From contig NZ_FQWB01000001.1 of assembly GCF_900129545.1 (NCBI RefSeq), positions 806,001 through 870,000 on the forward strand: a DNA stretch of 64,000 nt, in the 5' to 3' direction. Source of the DNA: Flavobacterium fluvii. GTDB lineage: Bacteria > Bacteroidota > Bacteroidia > Flavobacteriales > Flavobacteriaceae. Position numbers and translations under genes: made by a program. This document shows positions 1 through 7,987 of the stretch, one piece after another (the first letter of the stretch is position 1; the number at the start of each line of letters is the position of its first letter). The notes beneath the pieces are model-generated. The model was given only the letters and a program-made list of their open reading frames with translations, was not told the DNA's origin and made no database searches.

Positions 1-807
1 ATTGCCCAACATTTCATAAATTCCGATTTCGGCAGTGGAACCAAAACGGTTTTTTAGCGAACGCAAAATGCGGTACACGTGATTTCTGTCGCCTTCAAAT
101 TGCAACACGGTATCGACCATATGTTCCAAAATTTTGGGACCGGCAATGTTTCCGTCTTTGGTAATATGACCAATCAGAATCACGGGAATATTGGTTTCTT
201 TGGCAAATTTTATCAGTTCTGCGGTAGTTTCCCGAATTTGGGAAATACTTCCCGGAGTCGATTCGATATAATCGGTATGAAGCGTTTGAATGGAATCGAT
301 AATCACGATTTCAGGTTCGATGGCTTCAATTTGTTTGAAGATGTTTTGGGTTTTGGTTTCGGTAAGAATGTAGCAATTATCGCCGTTTGGCGTGATTCTT
401 TCTGCACGCATTTTTATTTGTTTTTGGCTTTCTTCACCCGAAACATATAAAGTTTTATAAGGTAATTTTAAAGAAATTTGGAGTAAAAGCGTGCTTTTTC
501 CGATGCCGGGTTCACCGCCCAAAAGGATTAAGGAACCGGGAACAATTCCGCCTCCCAGCACCCGATTGAGTTCGCCGTCCGTGGTGTCCATTCGGATTTC
601 CTGGGCAGAATCAATTTCGTTGATTCGCAAGGGTTTTGGTGCTTTGGAATTGGAAACCGATTCGCTTTTCCAAGCTGATTTTTCTTCTTTCTGTATGATT
701 TCCTCGGCTATGGTATTCCACTCTTTACAAGAATTGCACTGTCCTTGCCATTTCGAATATTGGGCACCGCAATTTTGGCAAAAAAAGGAAGTTTTTACTT
801 TGGACAT
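1..807 (-). CDS. radA: DNA repair protein RadA (partial, C-terminus beyond window)
   Basis: RecA-like ATPase that helps process recombination intermediates (branch migration). The minus-strand frame opens at the ATG at 805-807 and stays open to the window edge, giving 269 residues; the C-terminal Lon-like domain lies outside. Seen in the translation: an N-terminal four-cysteine zinc finger (CQNC...CNSC), a Walker A motif GEPGIGKST, a Walker B-like stretch IVIIDSIQT, and the RadA-specific KNRFG motif near the edge. Its ATG overlaps the stop of the upstream esterase-like gene as TAATG, so the two are probably co-transcribed and translationally coupled. The identification is firm. Confidence 0.95.
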   Translation of the reverse strand, partial: MSKVKTSFFCQNCGAQYSKWQGQCNSCKEWNTIAEEIIQKEEKSAWKSESVSNSKAPKPLRINEIDSAQEIRMDTTDGELNRVLGGGIVPGSLILLGGEPGIGKSTLLLQISLKLPYKTLYVSGEESQKQIKMRAERITPNGDNCYILTETKTQNIFKQIEAIEPEIVIIDSIQTLHTDYIESTPGSISQIRETTAELIKFAKETNIPVILIGHITKDGNIAGPKILEHMVDTVLQFEGDRNHVYRILRSLKNRFGSTAEIGIYEMLGN

Positions 808-1958
808 TATTTCTTTTTTGGTGTTAGACTTTGCATTTCATCAAATTTCTCAAGCATAAGGTCTTTGGTCAAGTCTCCTATTTCGTTTAATTGGGCTGCT
901 TTTTGATAGGCTTTTGCCGCTTTTTTGGTATCGCCCAGTTTTTCATACATTAAAGCCAATTCATAATCGGCAAGTATGGATTTTGGATAATTTTTCCTTG
1001 CAATTTGGGATAAATCGTCTAATTCTTGGTAAGCTTTGTTTTTTAAAATAGCCGCTTCAATGGCTTTAAAATCGGTTGACCGAATTGGAACTTTGAATCC
1101 CAAGGTTTTTTCAATTCCATCATATTTATCAGTCAAATATTTTACATATCCATTTTGGAGTACCGCGATTTTTTCGGTATACTCTGCCATTGAAATGGGT
1201 TTGTAACAGTCGAAAAATTGGTACAAGGCATTTGGTATTGAATAGAGAACCGAGGAGTAATGGGATGCGCCTTTAAACTCTTCGTATTTGTAATTAAGCA
1301 TCGGATTGACAACTTGTTTTATGTTGGTGTCCAAGGTTTTTATGCCTTCCTTGACGTCTTTTAAATCGCCTTCTCCCGAAGATTGGTAATAAAAAACGGG
1401 TTGTTTCAATTTTGCCAATTTTTCCGGGATTCGGACTTCCATTTCTGGTGCGAGTTCTGGACTTAGAGAGATGTAGGCATTAAAAACTGGGTTTTCCTTG
1501 TAGAGGTAAAAGTTTAAATAGCCTGCCGTGATGTCGTGTCCTGCAATAATTCGAAACGGGGCTACATGGTATTTTTTTTCAATGTAAGGCAACAATTCTC
1601 CGCCAATGAATTCGAAAAAACTGGCTCCTTTTTTAGAAGGAACACCATTTAAATCATCATAAGTACTGTCGTCTGTTCGTTCGTCATTTTTGTTTTGGCT
1701 GATGCCGACGATGATGGTCTCGGGTAAATCATCCCAATAAGCACCATAGTTTAAGGCTCCAAAAAAGGGGTCGAACAAGTAATCTCCATCGAGCAAAATG
1801 AGTATGGGATATTGTTTGTTTGGATTTTTTTCATAGGAAGCAGGCAATCCAATGGTGATTTCGCGACTTTCGCCCAACTTGGTTGAAACAAAGGTTTCCG
1901 TAGTTTTTTGTGAAAAAACAGTTGCGGAAAAAAACAGCAATAGTAGTAGGTGTTTCAT
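807..1958 (-). CDS. Secreted esterase-like alpha/beta-hydrolase with C-terminal TPR; nucleophile Ser replaced
   Basis: 383 residues. I chose the ATG at 1958 because it opens directly into a signal peptide (MKHLLLLLFFSATVFSQ); an upstream ATG at 2009 would put a charged tail in front of it. The body looks like the putative esterase family (Esterase D type): ILILLDGDY, then a nucleophile-elbow region and FNAYISLSPEL. The usual elbow is GHSxGG, but here it reads GHDITAG, so Asp142 sits where the catalytic serine should be. About residues 330-365 look like one TPR repeat (ADYELALMYEKLGDTKKAAKAY). The stop overlaps the radA start (TAATG). Family membership is likely. Catalytic activity is doubtful, and the role may be binding rather than hydrolysis. 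Confidence 0.8.
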   Translation of the reverse strand: MKHLLLLLFFSATVFSQKTTETFVSTKLGESREITIGLPASYEKNPNKQYPILILLDGDYLFDPFFGALNYGAYWDDLPETIIVGISQNKNDERTDDSTYDDLNGVPSKKGASFFEFIGGELLPYIEKKYHVAPFRIIAGHDITAGYLNFYLYKENPVFNAYISLSPELAPEMEVRIPEKLAKLKQPVFYYQSSGEGDLKDVKEGIKTLDTNIKQVVNPMLNYKYEEFKGASHYSSVLYSIPNALYQFFDCYKPISMAEYTEKIAVLQNGYVKYLTDKYDGIEKTLGFKVPIRSTDFKAIEAAILKNKAYQELDDLSQIARKNYPKSILADYELALMYEKLGDTKKAAKAYQKAAQLNEIGDLTKDLMLEKFDEMQSLTPKKK

Positions 1959-2113
1959 GTTTTCGAGATTAAAATTCACCCGACTTTTCGGGATTAAATA
2001 GAGTAGCAATATAGTACTTTATTTGCTTTTATTGAAAACAGGAATGGTAAAAAACAACAGATTTGGGCAAATTCAAAACAGTAGTTAAACCTAAAGATGA
2101 GCCTCTGAAAAGG

Positions 2114-2464
2114 TTAGGTCAGTGAATTGTCGTTTTCATTTGGAAAAAGAATCCAAGGTTTGAAAGTTTTTGCTTCTTCAAAGTCCAGCGTGGCATAAGA
2201 AATAATGATGATGATATCGTCTCTTTGCACTTTTCTGGCGGCGGGTCCATTGAGGGTTATTTCACCTGAATTTTTTTCGCCCTTGATGGCATAAGTTTCC
2301 AATCGTTCACCATTATTGATGTTTACAATAGATACTTTTTCGCCTTCAATAATATTTGAAGCTTCCATTAATGCCTCGTCAATGGTAATGCTACCGATGT
2401 AATTTAAATCGGCGCCGGTCACTTTTACACGGTGAATTTTTGATTTTACGACTTGTATTTGCAT
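2114..2464 (-). CDS. panD: Aspartate 1-decarboxylase
   Basis: Decarboxylates L-aspartate to beta-alanine for pantothenate synthesis; a pyruvoyl enzyme that self-cleaves. The 116-residue length fits the family. The Gly24-Ser25 cleavage site is visible in [11 protein letters not shown], as are the Lys9 region ([10 protein letters not shown]) and the GPAARKV motif. It lies 14 bp downstream of panC on the same strand, and panC uses beta-alanine, its product. A separate minus-7 box lies only 4 nt before the ATG, so it may also be made as a leaderless transcript. Confidence 0.96.
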   Translation of the reverse strand: MQIQVVKSKIHRVKVTGADLNYIGSITIDEALMEASNIIEGEKVSIVNINNGERLETYAIKGEKNSGEITLNGPAARKVQRDDIIIIISYATLDFEEAKTFKPWILFPNENDNSLT

Positions 2465-2468
2465 TTTG

Positions 2469-2501
2469 CAAAAGTAAATTAATTTAATGAAATGGTGTCA
2501 A
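2469..2501 (-). promoter_or_regulatory. Putative panD promoter inside the 3' end of panC
   Basis: On the minus strand TACTTTTG (2476-2469) matches the Bacteroidota minus-7 consensus TAnnTTTG, with TTG (2501-2499) 22 bp upstream. The box ends 4 nt before the panD ATG, which would place the transcript start at about the A of the start codon. Confidence 0.5.
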
Positions 2502-3327
2502 TCAATCGGATATTATTAACAAATACGGCTATAAAAGCACGGTAATTCTTGTTTTTATTTTTTCTCAAACAAGGCAAAAGTGTTGCCTCGTCGGCTATTT
2601 GAAAATATTCTAATTTGAAGTCGGGATTGTTTTCAAATGATTTTTGTACCCAATTGGTCACGGCAGCTGCGCTGTTTTTTTGGAATTTTGAATTGGCTTC
2701 AATTAGTGTTTTGTAAATAATGGAAGCTTCTTCTTTTTCTTTTGGGGATAAAAGTGTATTTCTGGAACTCATTGCCAATTTGTTGGGTTCTCTATAAATA
2801 GGGCAGCCTATTACATTGACTTTTAAGTCGTTTTTGGCGACCATTTTCTTTACAATTTGCAACTGTTGAAAATCTTTTTCTCCAAAGTAGGCGTTGGTGG
2901 GTTCCACGATTTCAAAAAGACGTTTTACGATGGTGCCCACTCCATTAAAATGGCCGGGTCTGAATTTTCCTTCCATTTGGTTTTCCAATCCGTCAAAATC
3001 GAACGATTGCGAAACGGTTTGACCTTCATAAATATCCTCCACTGTTGGGGCATACAATATGATTTCGGGACTTAAATCAGTCATTTTTTGGATGTCTTCG
3101 TCTATCGTTCTTGGATATTTTGCCAGGTCTTCGGGATTGTTGAACTGGGTGGGATTTACAAAAATACTTACCACCGTGGCTTGATTTTCCTGCATTGATT
3201 GTTGCATCAATGATAAATGTCCTTGGTGTAAAGCACCCATTGTTGGAACAAACCCAATGGTGAAATTGCTGGTTTTAATAGATTTTAAATAATCTGTCAA
3301 AGCTGCTTTCCCGTAGAAAATATGCAT
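2479..3327 (-). CDS. panC: Pantothenate synthetase (pantoate-beta-alanine ligase)
   Basis: Joins pantoate and beta-alanine using ATP. 282 residues from the ATG at 3327; a further in-frame ATG at 3381 would overlap the likely minus-7 box and add a non-homologous tail. Visible motifs: [16 protein letters not shown] (HIGH-like nucleotidyl-transfer motif), [35 protein letters not shown] and the KMSKS-like AMSSRN. It is followed by panD on the same strand and is divergent from the glycogen-synthase-like gene. Identification is firm. Confidence 0.96.
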   Translation of the reverse strand: MHIFYGKAALTDYLKSIKTSNFTIGFVPTMGALHQGHLSLMQQSMQENQATVVSIFVNPTQFNNPEDLAKYPRTIDEDIQKMTDLSPEIILYAPTVEDIYEGQTVSQSFDFDGLENQMEGKFRPGHFNGVGTIVKRLFEIVEPTNAYFGEKDFQQLQIVKKMVAKNDLKVNVIGCPIYREPNKLAMSSRNTLLSPKEKEEASIIYKTLIEANSKFQKNSAAAVTNWVQKSFENNPDFKLEYFQIADEATLLPCLRKNKNKNYRAFIAVFVNNIRLIDTISLN

Positions 3328-3350
3328 GGCTGTTTTATTGAAATAGTTTG

Positions 3351-3358
3351 CAAACTTA
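3351..3358 (-). promoter_or_regulatory. Putative panC minus-7 box
   Basis: The minus strand reads TAAGTTTG, matching TAnnTTTG, 23 nt upstream of the chosen panC ATG. No clear TTG lies at the expected distance. The position supports the start at 3327. Confidence 0.4.
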
Positions 3359-3390
3359 TATATTTTAGTCCATAACTGCATAAATTTTTG

Positions 3391-3398
3391 TAATTTTG
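3391..3398 (+). promoter_or_regulatory. Putative minus-7 box of the glycogen-synthase-like gene
   Basis: TAATTTTG fits TAnnTTTG and lies 37 nt upstream of the ATG at 3436. It is divergent from the panC promoter about 35 bp away. No good TTG box was seen. Confidence 0.4.
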
Positions 3399-3435
3399 CA
3401 TGGTTTTTATTGCCAATAAATTAAGTAAATACAAT

Positions 3436-4242
3436 ATGGAAGATAAGAGGATATTATATGTATCATCTGAAGTTGTGCCTTATCTAGCTGAAAATGAGGT
3501 ATCTTCAATGTCTTATGAGGTGCCTAAAATGATCAATAATCAAGGAGGACAAATAAGAATTTTCATGCCTAGATATGGGAATATTAATGAAAGAAGGCAT
3601 CAGTTACACGAAGTAATTCGTCTCTCGGGGATGAATTTGGTAGTGAATGACCTGGATATGCCTTTGATTATAAAAGTGGCATCCATACCCAAAGAAAGAA
3701 TACAAGTATATTTTATTGACAACGACGAATATTTCAAAAGGAAAGCTACTTTTACTGATGAAGAAGGTGTTTTGTATCCTGATAATGACGAACGTGCCAT
3801 TTTCTTTGCAAAAGGGGTTGTCGAGACCGTAAAAAAACTGAATTGGGTTCCAGATATTATTCATGTTCATGGATGGATGGCAGCTATGTTGCCTGTTTAC
3901 ATGAAACATTATTACAAAAACGAAGCCTTGTTTTCGGAAACCAAGATTGTAACTTCCGTTTATGGCCAGTCTTTTGAAGGAACTTTGGATAAAGAAATGA
4001 TTAATAAAGTGAAGTTTGATGGCGTTCCAAACGATTCAATAAATGATTTGGAAGTTCCTGATTACGAAAATATCATGAAAGCCACCATTGCTCACTCTGA
4101 TGCAGTCATTATTGCTTCAGAACAAGTGTCTTCAAGTTTAACAAAATTTATAGAATCTTCGGGTAAACCTTTTTTACCTTTCGCCCCGAAAGAAAAATTT
4201 GCCGAGGCGTATACTAATTTCTATAAAAATTTTGTTCTGTAA
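3436..4242 (+). CDS. Glycogen/starch synthase-like protein, N-terminal (GT5) domain only
   Basis: 268 residues, against about 470-500 for a full glycogen synthase. It matches the first Rossmann domain: MEDKRILYVSSEVVPYL at the start, a MPRYGNINE stretch, IIHVHGWMAAMLPVYMKHYY and the HSDAVIIASEQVS end of the domain. The C-terminal nucleotide-sugar-binding domain is absent, and the KTGGLxDV ADP-glucose motif expected near residue 15-22 is replaced by ENEVSSMSYEVP. The start at 3436 was preferred because it begins the conserved KRILYVSSE strand; an upstream ATG at 3400 adds 12 poorly coding residues and lies next to the promoter box. From memory, short proteins like this next to panC are common in Flavobacteriia. 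Function is unknown; it may be regulatory or structural rather than a glucosyltransferase. Confidence 0.8.
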   Translation: MEDKRILYVSSEVVPYLAENEVSSMSYEVPKMINNQGGQIRIFMPRYGNINERRHQLHEVIRLSGMNLVVNDLDMPLIIKVASIPKERIQVYFIDNDEYFKRKATFTDEEGVLYPDNDERAIFFAKGVVETVKKLNWVPDIIHVHGWMAAMLPVYMKHYYKNEALFSETKIVTSVYGQSFEGTLDKEMINKVKFDGVPNDSINDLEVPDYENIMKATIAHSDAVIIASEQVSSSLTKFIESSGKPFLPFAPKEKFAEAYTNFYKNFVL

Positions 4243-4263
4243 TCTTAACATTTTCTATTAAAC

Positions 4264-5847
4264 ATGCATAATAATTCCATTTTCAAGCAAATTCTATTGG
4301 TCGTAAGTATCGTCCTTTTTGTTTCGTGTGATAAAGACTATAATGTAATTGGAGACGGATTAATTGGAGACAATCATTTTGACTTAGCTAAAGAAACCTA
4401 CGATGTGGTTGCTTATAACCAGAAAATCACTCCCATACAATCCAATAATCTTCCCATAAATGCTTTGGGTATTTATGATAATCCTGCTTTTGGCAAGACG
4501 ACGGCAAATTTTGCAACCCAATTGACATTGGCAAGCGTAAACCCGACTATTGGAACCAATCCTGTGATAGATAGTGTTTACATTGATGTGCCTTATTTTG
4601 TTGATGCTACACAAACAAAGCCAAAAACAAGCGGTGGAAACACCTACGTATTGGATTCCATTTACGGTGAACCTTCGGGCAAAATTAAACTGAGTGTTTT
4701 TGAATCTGGTCTGTATATGAGGGACAAGGATCCTGCGGGTGGATTTCAAGAAGCCCAGAAGTATTTTACCGACCAAAAAACCGATTTTGAGAATCTTAAA
4801 ATAGGAAATCGTTTGAATGATGCTGCTGATGTTTCTCAAAATGACGCTTTTTTCTTTGATCCAGCCCAACATTCAGTGAAAACCAAAGACGATGCAGGAA
4901 AAGAAACGACTACCTATTCGGCTCCTAGTATGCGTTTGAAATTGAACGTTCAATTTTTTACGGACAAGATATTAAAGGCTCCTGCCGGTAAATTAACCAA
5001 CAACGAAATTTTTAAGGAATATTTTAAAGGATTGTACTTCAAAGTGGAGCAATCAGGAACTGACCCAGGAAGTTTGGCCATGATTAATTTTGCCAAAGGA
5101 ACCATTACCATTAAATACAAAGAAAACACCTCGACGACCGATGCCACGAGAGTGGATAAATCGATAGTGCTTAATATGTCGGGAAACACGGTAAGTTTGT
5201 TGGAGCAAAGCAATACTAATGTAGATTATGCCAATGCCACCAGTAATGCAAATCCTGTGATTGGAGATGATAAATTGTATTTAAAAGGAGGTGAAGGATC
5301 GTTGGCGGTAATAAAACTTTTTGGTCCAGATTTATATGGAGAAGATGGTACGACTGGAAGTCCGAATGGAGTGGCAGATCAATTGGATATTATTAGAAAA
5401 AAAGGCTGGTTAATTAACCAAGCCAATCTTGTTTTTAATATAGATACCGATAATGCTGATTTTGCAAAAAGCCCTGAGCCGGAGAGAGTCTATTTGTATG
5501 ATTTTACCAACAATCGAGCTACTTTAGATTATTATAGTTACAGTGGGAAAATAACCAGGGACGCAACAACTAAAAAAAGAGGTTTGTATTATAAAGTGAA
5601 TCTTACGAGCCATATCAGGAGTCTCATAAAACATGCCGATTCAACAAATATTAAATTGGGAATTGTTGTTACTCAGGATATAACGGTTACAGATTTCTAT
5701 AAGTTGAGAACACCAACAGCTTTCATTTCGCAAGCGCCAAAAGCAAGCGTCATGAATCCATTGGGAACGGTACTTCACGGTGGAAAATCTTCCGTTCCGG
5801 AAAATAAAAGATTAAAACTTGAAATTTATTATACAAAACCTAATTAA
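4264..5847 (+). CDS. DUF4270-family outer-membrane lipoprotein
   Basis: 527 residues, starting 21 bp after the previous gene. The N-terminus is a lipoprotein signal, with hydrophobic core ILLVVSIVLFVSC ending at a lipobox Cys22 followed by DKD, so it is probably anchored in an outer membrane. The remainder, with VIGDGLIGDNHFD near residue 28 and the NALGIYDNPAFGKTTANFATQL stretch split over residues 66-87, matches the DUF4270 pattern known from Bacteroidota. No enzymatic motif is seen. It lies between the glycogen-synthase-like gene and glmS in one plus-strand run, with 9 bp to glmS. Function unknown. Confidence 0.85.
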   Translation: MHNNSIFKQILLVVSIVLFVSCDKDYNVIGDGLIGDNHFDLAKETYDVVAYNQKITPIQSNNLPINALGIYDNPAFGKTTANFATQLTLASVNPTIGTNPVIDSVYIDVPYFVDATQTKPKTSGGNTYVLDSIYGEPSGKIKLSVFESGLYMRDKDPAGGFQEAQKYFTDQKTDFENLKIGNRLNDAADVSQNDAFFFDPAQHSVKTKDDAGKETTTYSAPSMRLKLNVQFFTDKILKAPAGKLTNNEIFKEYFKGLYFKVEQSGTDPGSLAMINFAKGTITIKYKENTSTTDATRVDKSIVLNMSGNTVSLLEQSNTNVDYANATSNANPVIGDDKLYLKGGEGSLAVIKLFGPDLYGEDGTTGSPNGVADQLDIIRKKGWLINQANLVFNIDTDNADFAKSPEPERVYLYDFTNNRATLDYYSYSGKITRDATTKKRGLYYKVNLTSHIRSLIKHADSTNIKLGIVVTQDITVTDFYKLRTPTAFISQAPKASVMNPLGTVLHGGKSSVPENKRLKLEIYYTKPN

Positions 5848-5856
5848 ACCAAAATT

Positions 5857-7704
5857 ATGTGTGGAATAGTTGGATACATCGGTTATAGAGAAGCTTATCC
5901 TATTGTTATTAAAGGTCTAAAAAGACTTGAATATAGAGGGTATGATAGTGCAGGGGTTATGTTGTATGACGGAAACGACTTAAAGCTTTGCAAAACAAAG
6001 GGTAAAGTTTCTGATCTTGAAGAGAAAGCTTCAAAAGAAACTACCACCAATGGAACAATAGGAATGGGGCATACCCGTTGGGCGACACATGGCGTTCCAA
6101 ATGACGTGAATTCCCATCCACATGTTTCCAATTCAGGAGATTTGGCCATAATTCATAATGGAATTATTGAAAATTATGCTCCACTGAAAGAAGAATTAAT
6201 AAAAAGAGGATATGTTTTTCATTCTGATACAGACACAGAAGTTCTTGTAAATCTTATCGAAGAAATCCAGAAAAAAGAAAATTTAAGATTAGGGAAAGCT
6301 GTTCAGGTTGCACTAAACCAAGTGTTTGGAGCTTATGCGATAGCTGTTTTTGACAAGAAAAATCCAGATGAAATTGTAGTGGCTCGTTTGGGAAGTCCAT
6401 TGGCAATAGGAATTGGTGAAGGAGAATATTTTATAGCTTCGGATGCTTCACCTTTTATAGAATATACTTCGAATGCTGTTTATCTAGAAGACGGAGAGAT
6501 GGCGAACATCAGGTTGCACAAACCGATGAAAGTGAGAAAAATCAAAGATGATTCTTTGGTTGATCCATATATTCAAGAGCTTCAAATGAATTTGGAGCAA
6601 ATAGAAAAAGGGGGTTACGATCACTTCATGTTGAAAGAAATATACGAACAGCCAAATGTTATAAGAGATACTTATAGAGGAAGGCTTCATGCAAATGAAG
6701 GCATTATTCAAATGTCGGGTGTTGAAGACAACTTGGAGAAATTCCTTAATGCAGAAAGAATTATAATCGTTGCCTGTGGTACTTCATGGCATGCAGGATT
6801 AGTTGCGGAATATATATTTGAAGAATTTGCCCGAATTCCTGTGGAAGTGGAATACGCTTCGGAGTTTAGATATAGAAACCCAATCATAGGCACTCGAGAC
6901 GTTGTAATCGCCATTTCACAATCAGGTGAAACAGCCGATACAATGGCTGCCATAAAATTGGCCAAAGAAAAAGGAGCATTTGTTTACGGAGTTTGTAATG
7001 TTGTAGGCTCTTCTATTTCCAGAGAAACACATGCAGGTACTCATACCCATGCAGGTCCAGAAATAGGTGTGGCTTCAACAAAAGCTTTTACCACGCAAAT
7101 TACGGTATTGACCATGATTGCCTTGCGTTTGGCAAAAGCCAAAGGGACATTAAGCAATACGGATTATCACAGATATTTGCAAGAATTGGAAATCATTCCT
7201 GAAAAAGTAAAAGAAGCATTGGAAACCAATGATAGAGCCAAAGAAATTGCCTCTGTTTTCAAGGATTCCCACAATTGCCTTTATTTAGGAAGAGGATATA
7301 ATTTTCCGGTGGCGCTAGAAGGAGCTTTGAAACTAAAAGAAATTTCATATATCCATGCCGAAGGTTACCCAGCGGCTGAAATGAAACACGGGCCAATTGC
7401 TTTGATTGATGCTCAAATGCCGGTAGTTATTATAGCTCCAAAACAAGGTCATTACGACAAAATAGTAAGTAATATCCAGGAAATTAAATCCAGAAGCGGC
7501 ATCATTATAGCTGTGGTGACAAAAGGAGATACTCAAGTACGTGAATTGGCCGATTATATAATTGAAATTCCAGAAACATCGGATGCATTGTCACCATTAA
7601 TTACAACCATTCCATTGCAATTGCTGTCATACCACATCGCGGTCATGAGAGGATGTAATGTAGATCAACCTCGTAATTTGGCAAAGTCGGTTACTGTTGA
7701 ATAA
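5857..7704 (+). CDS. glmS: Glutamine-fructose-6-phosphate aminotransferase (isomerizing)
   Basis: Makes glucosamine-6-phosphate from fructose-6-phosphate and glutamine, the first step to UDP-GlcNAc for peptidoglycan and lipopolysaccharide. 615 residues, full length. The N-terminal glutaminase domain starts MCGIVGYIGYREAY with Cys2 as nucleophile, and GHTRWATHG and HNGIIENY follow. Two SIS sugar-isomerase domains follow (ACGTSWHAG, ISQSGETADTM, LGRGYNFPVALEGALKLKE), and the C-terminus LAKSVTVE is the canonical end. It is the last gene of the plus-strand run and is followed by a strong terminator. Confidence 0.98.
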   Translation: MCGIVGYIGYREAYPIVIKGLKRLEYRGYDSAGVMLYDGNDLKLCKTKGKVSDLEEKASKETTTNGTIGMGHTRWATHGVPNDVNSHPHVSNSGDLAIIHNGIIENYAPLKEELIKRGYVFHSDTDTEVLVNLIEEIQKKENLRLGKAVQVALNQVFGAYAIAVFDKKNPDEIVVARLGSPLAIGIGEGEYFIASDASPFIEYTSNAVYLEDGEMANIRLHKPMKVRKIKDDSLVDPYIQELQMNLEQIEKGGYDHFMLKEIYEQPNVIRDTYRGRLHANEGIIQMSGVEDNLEKFLNAERIIIVACGTSWHAGLVAEYIFEEFARIPVEVEYASEFRYRNPIIGTRDVVIAISQSGETADTMAAIKLAKEKGAFVYGVCNVVGSSISRETHAGTHTHAGPEIGVASTKAFTTQITVLTMIALRLAKAKGTLSNTDYHRYLQELEIIPEKVKEALETNDRAKEIASVFKDSHNCLYLGRGYNFPVALEGALKLKEISYIHAEGYPAAEMKHGPIALIDAQMPVVIIAPKQGHYDKIVSNIQEIKSRSGIIIAVVTKGDTQVRELADYIIEIPETSDALSPLITTIPLQLLSYHIAVMRGCNVDQPRNLAKSVTVE

Positions 7705-7730
7705 GTGAATTCTTATACATATTTTATTCA

Positions 7731-7756
7731 AAAGCGAGATTTATTCTCGCTTTTTT
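7731..7756 (+). terminator. Intrinsic terminator after glmS
   Basis: A perfect 9-bp stem AAAGCGAGA / TCTCGCTTT with a 5-nt loop, followed by T residues. It ends the glmS transcript. Confidence 0.85.
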
Positions 7757-7987
7757 GATGTATTAAATTGTCGTTTTTTATGCGAAATAATGCATTTTTG
7801 TCGTTGTTTATGTGTGTGTATACTATAGTTTTTAATGAAAAACACAGAAACCTCTTTTTATATTGATAATATGGAATAGTTATAAATAGATGGATAAAAT
7901 TATTGATTATGATTTTTTTACGCCATTTTTGTAATAATATCAATAATATTTTTATTTTTACTTCACTAACCTACAAAACTTAACCTA

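Noticed and set aside
1979..1992. CCCGA-CTTT-TCGGG hairpin upstream of the esterase-like gene
   Set aside because: A 5-bp stem without a T-run; may be chance or a short leader structure, not enough to annotate.
7728..7943. Minus-strand 71-codon frame in the gap after glmS
   Set aside because: It starts in AT-rich DNA and runs through the glmS terminator; no coding character.
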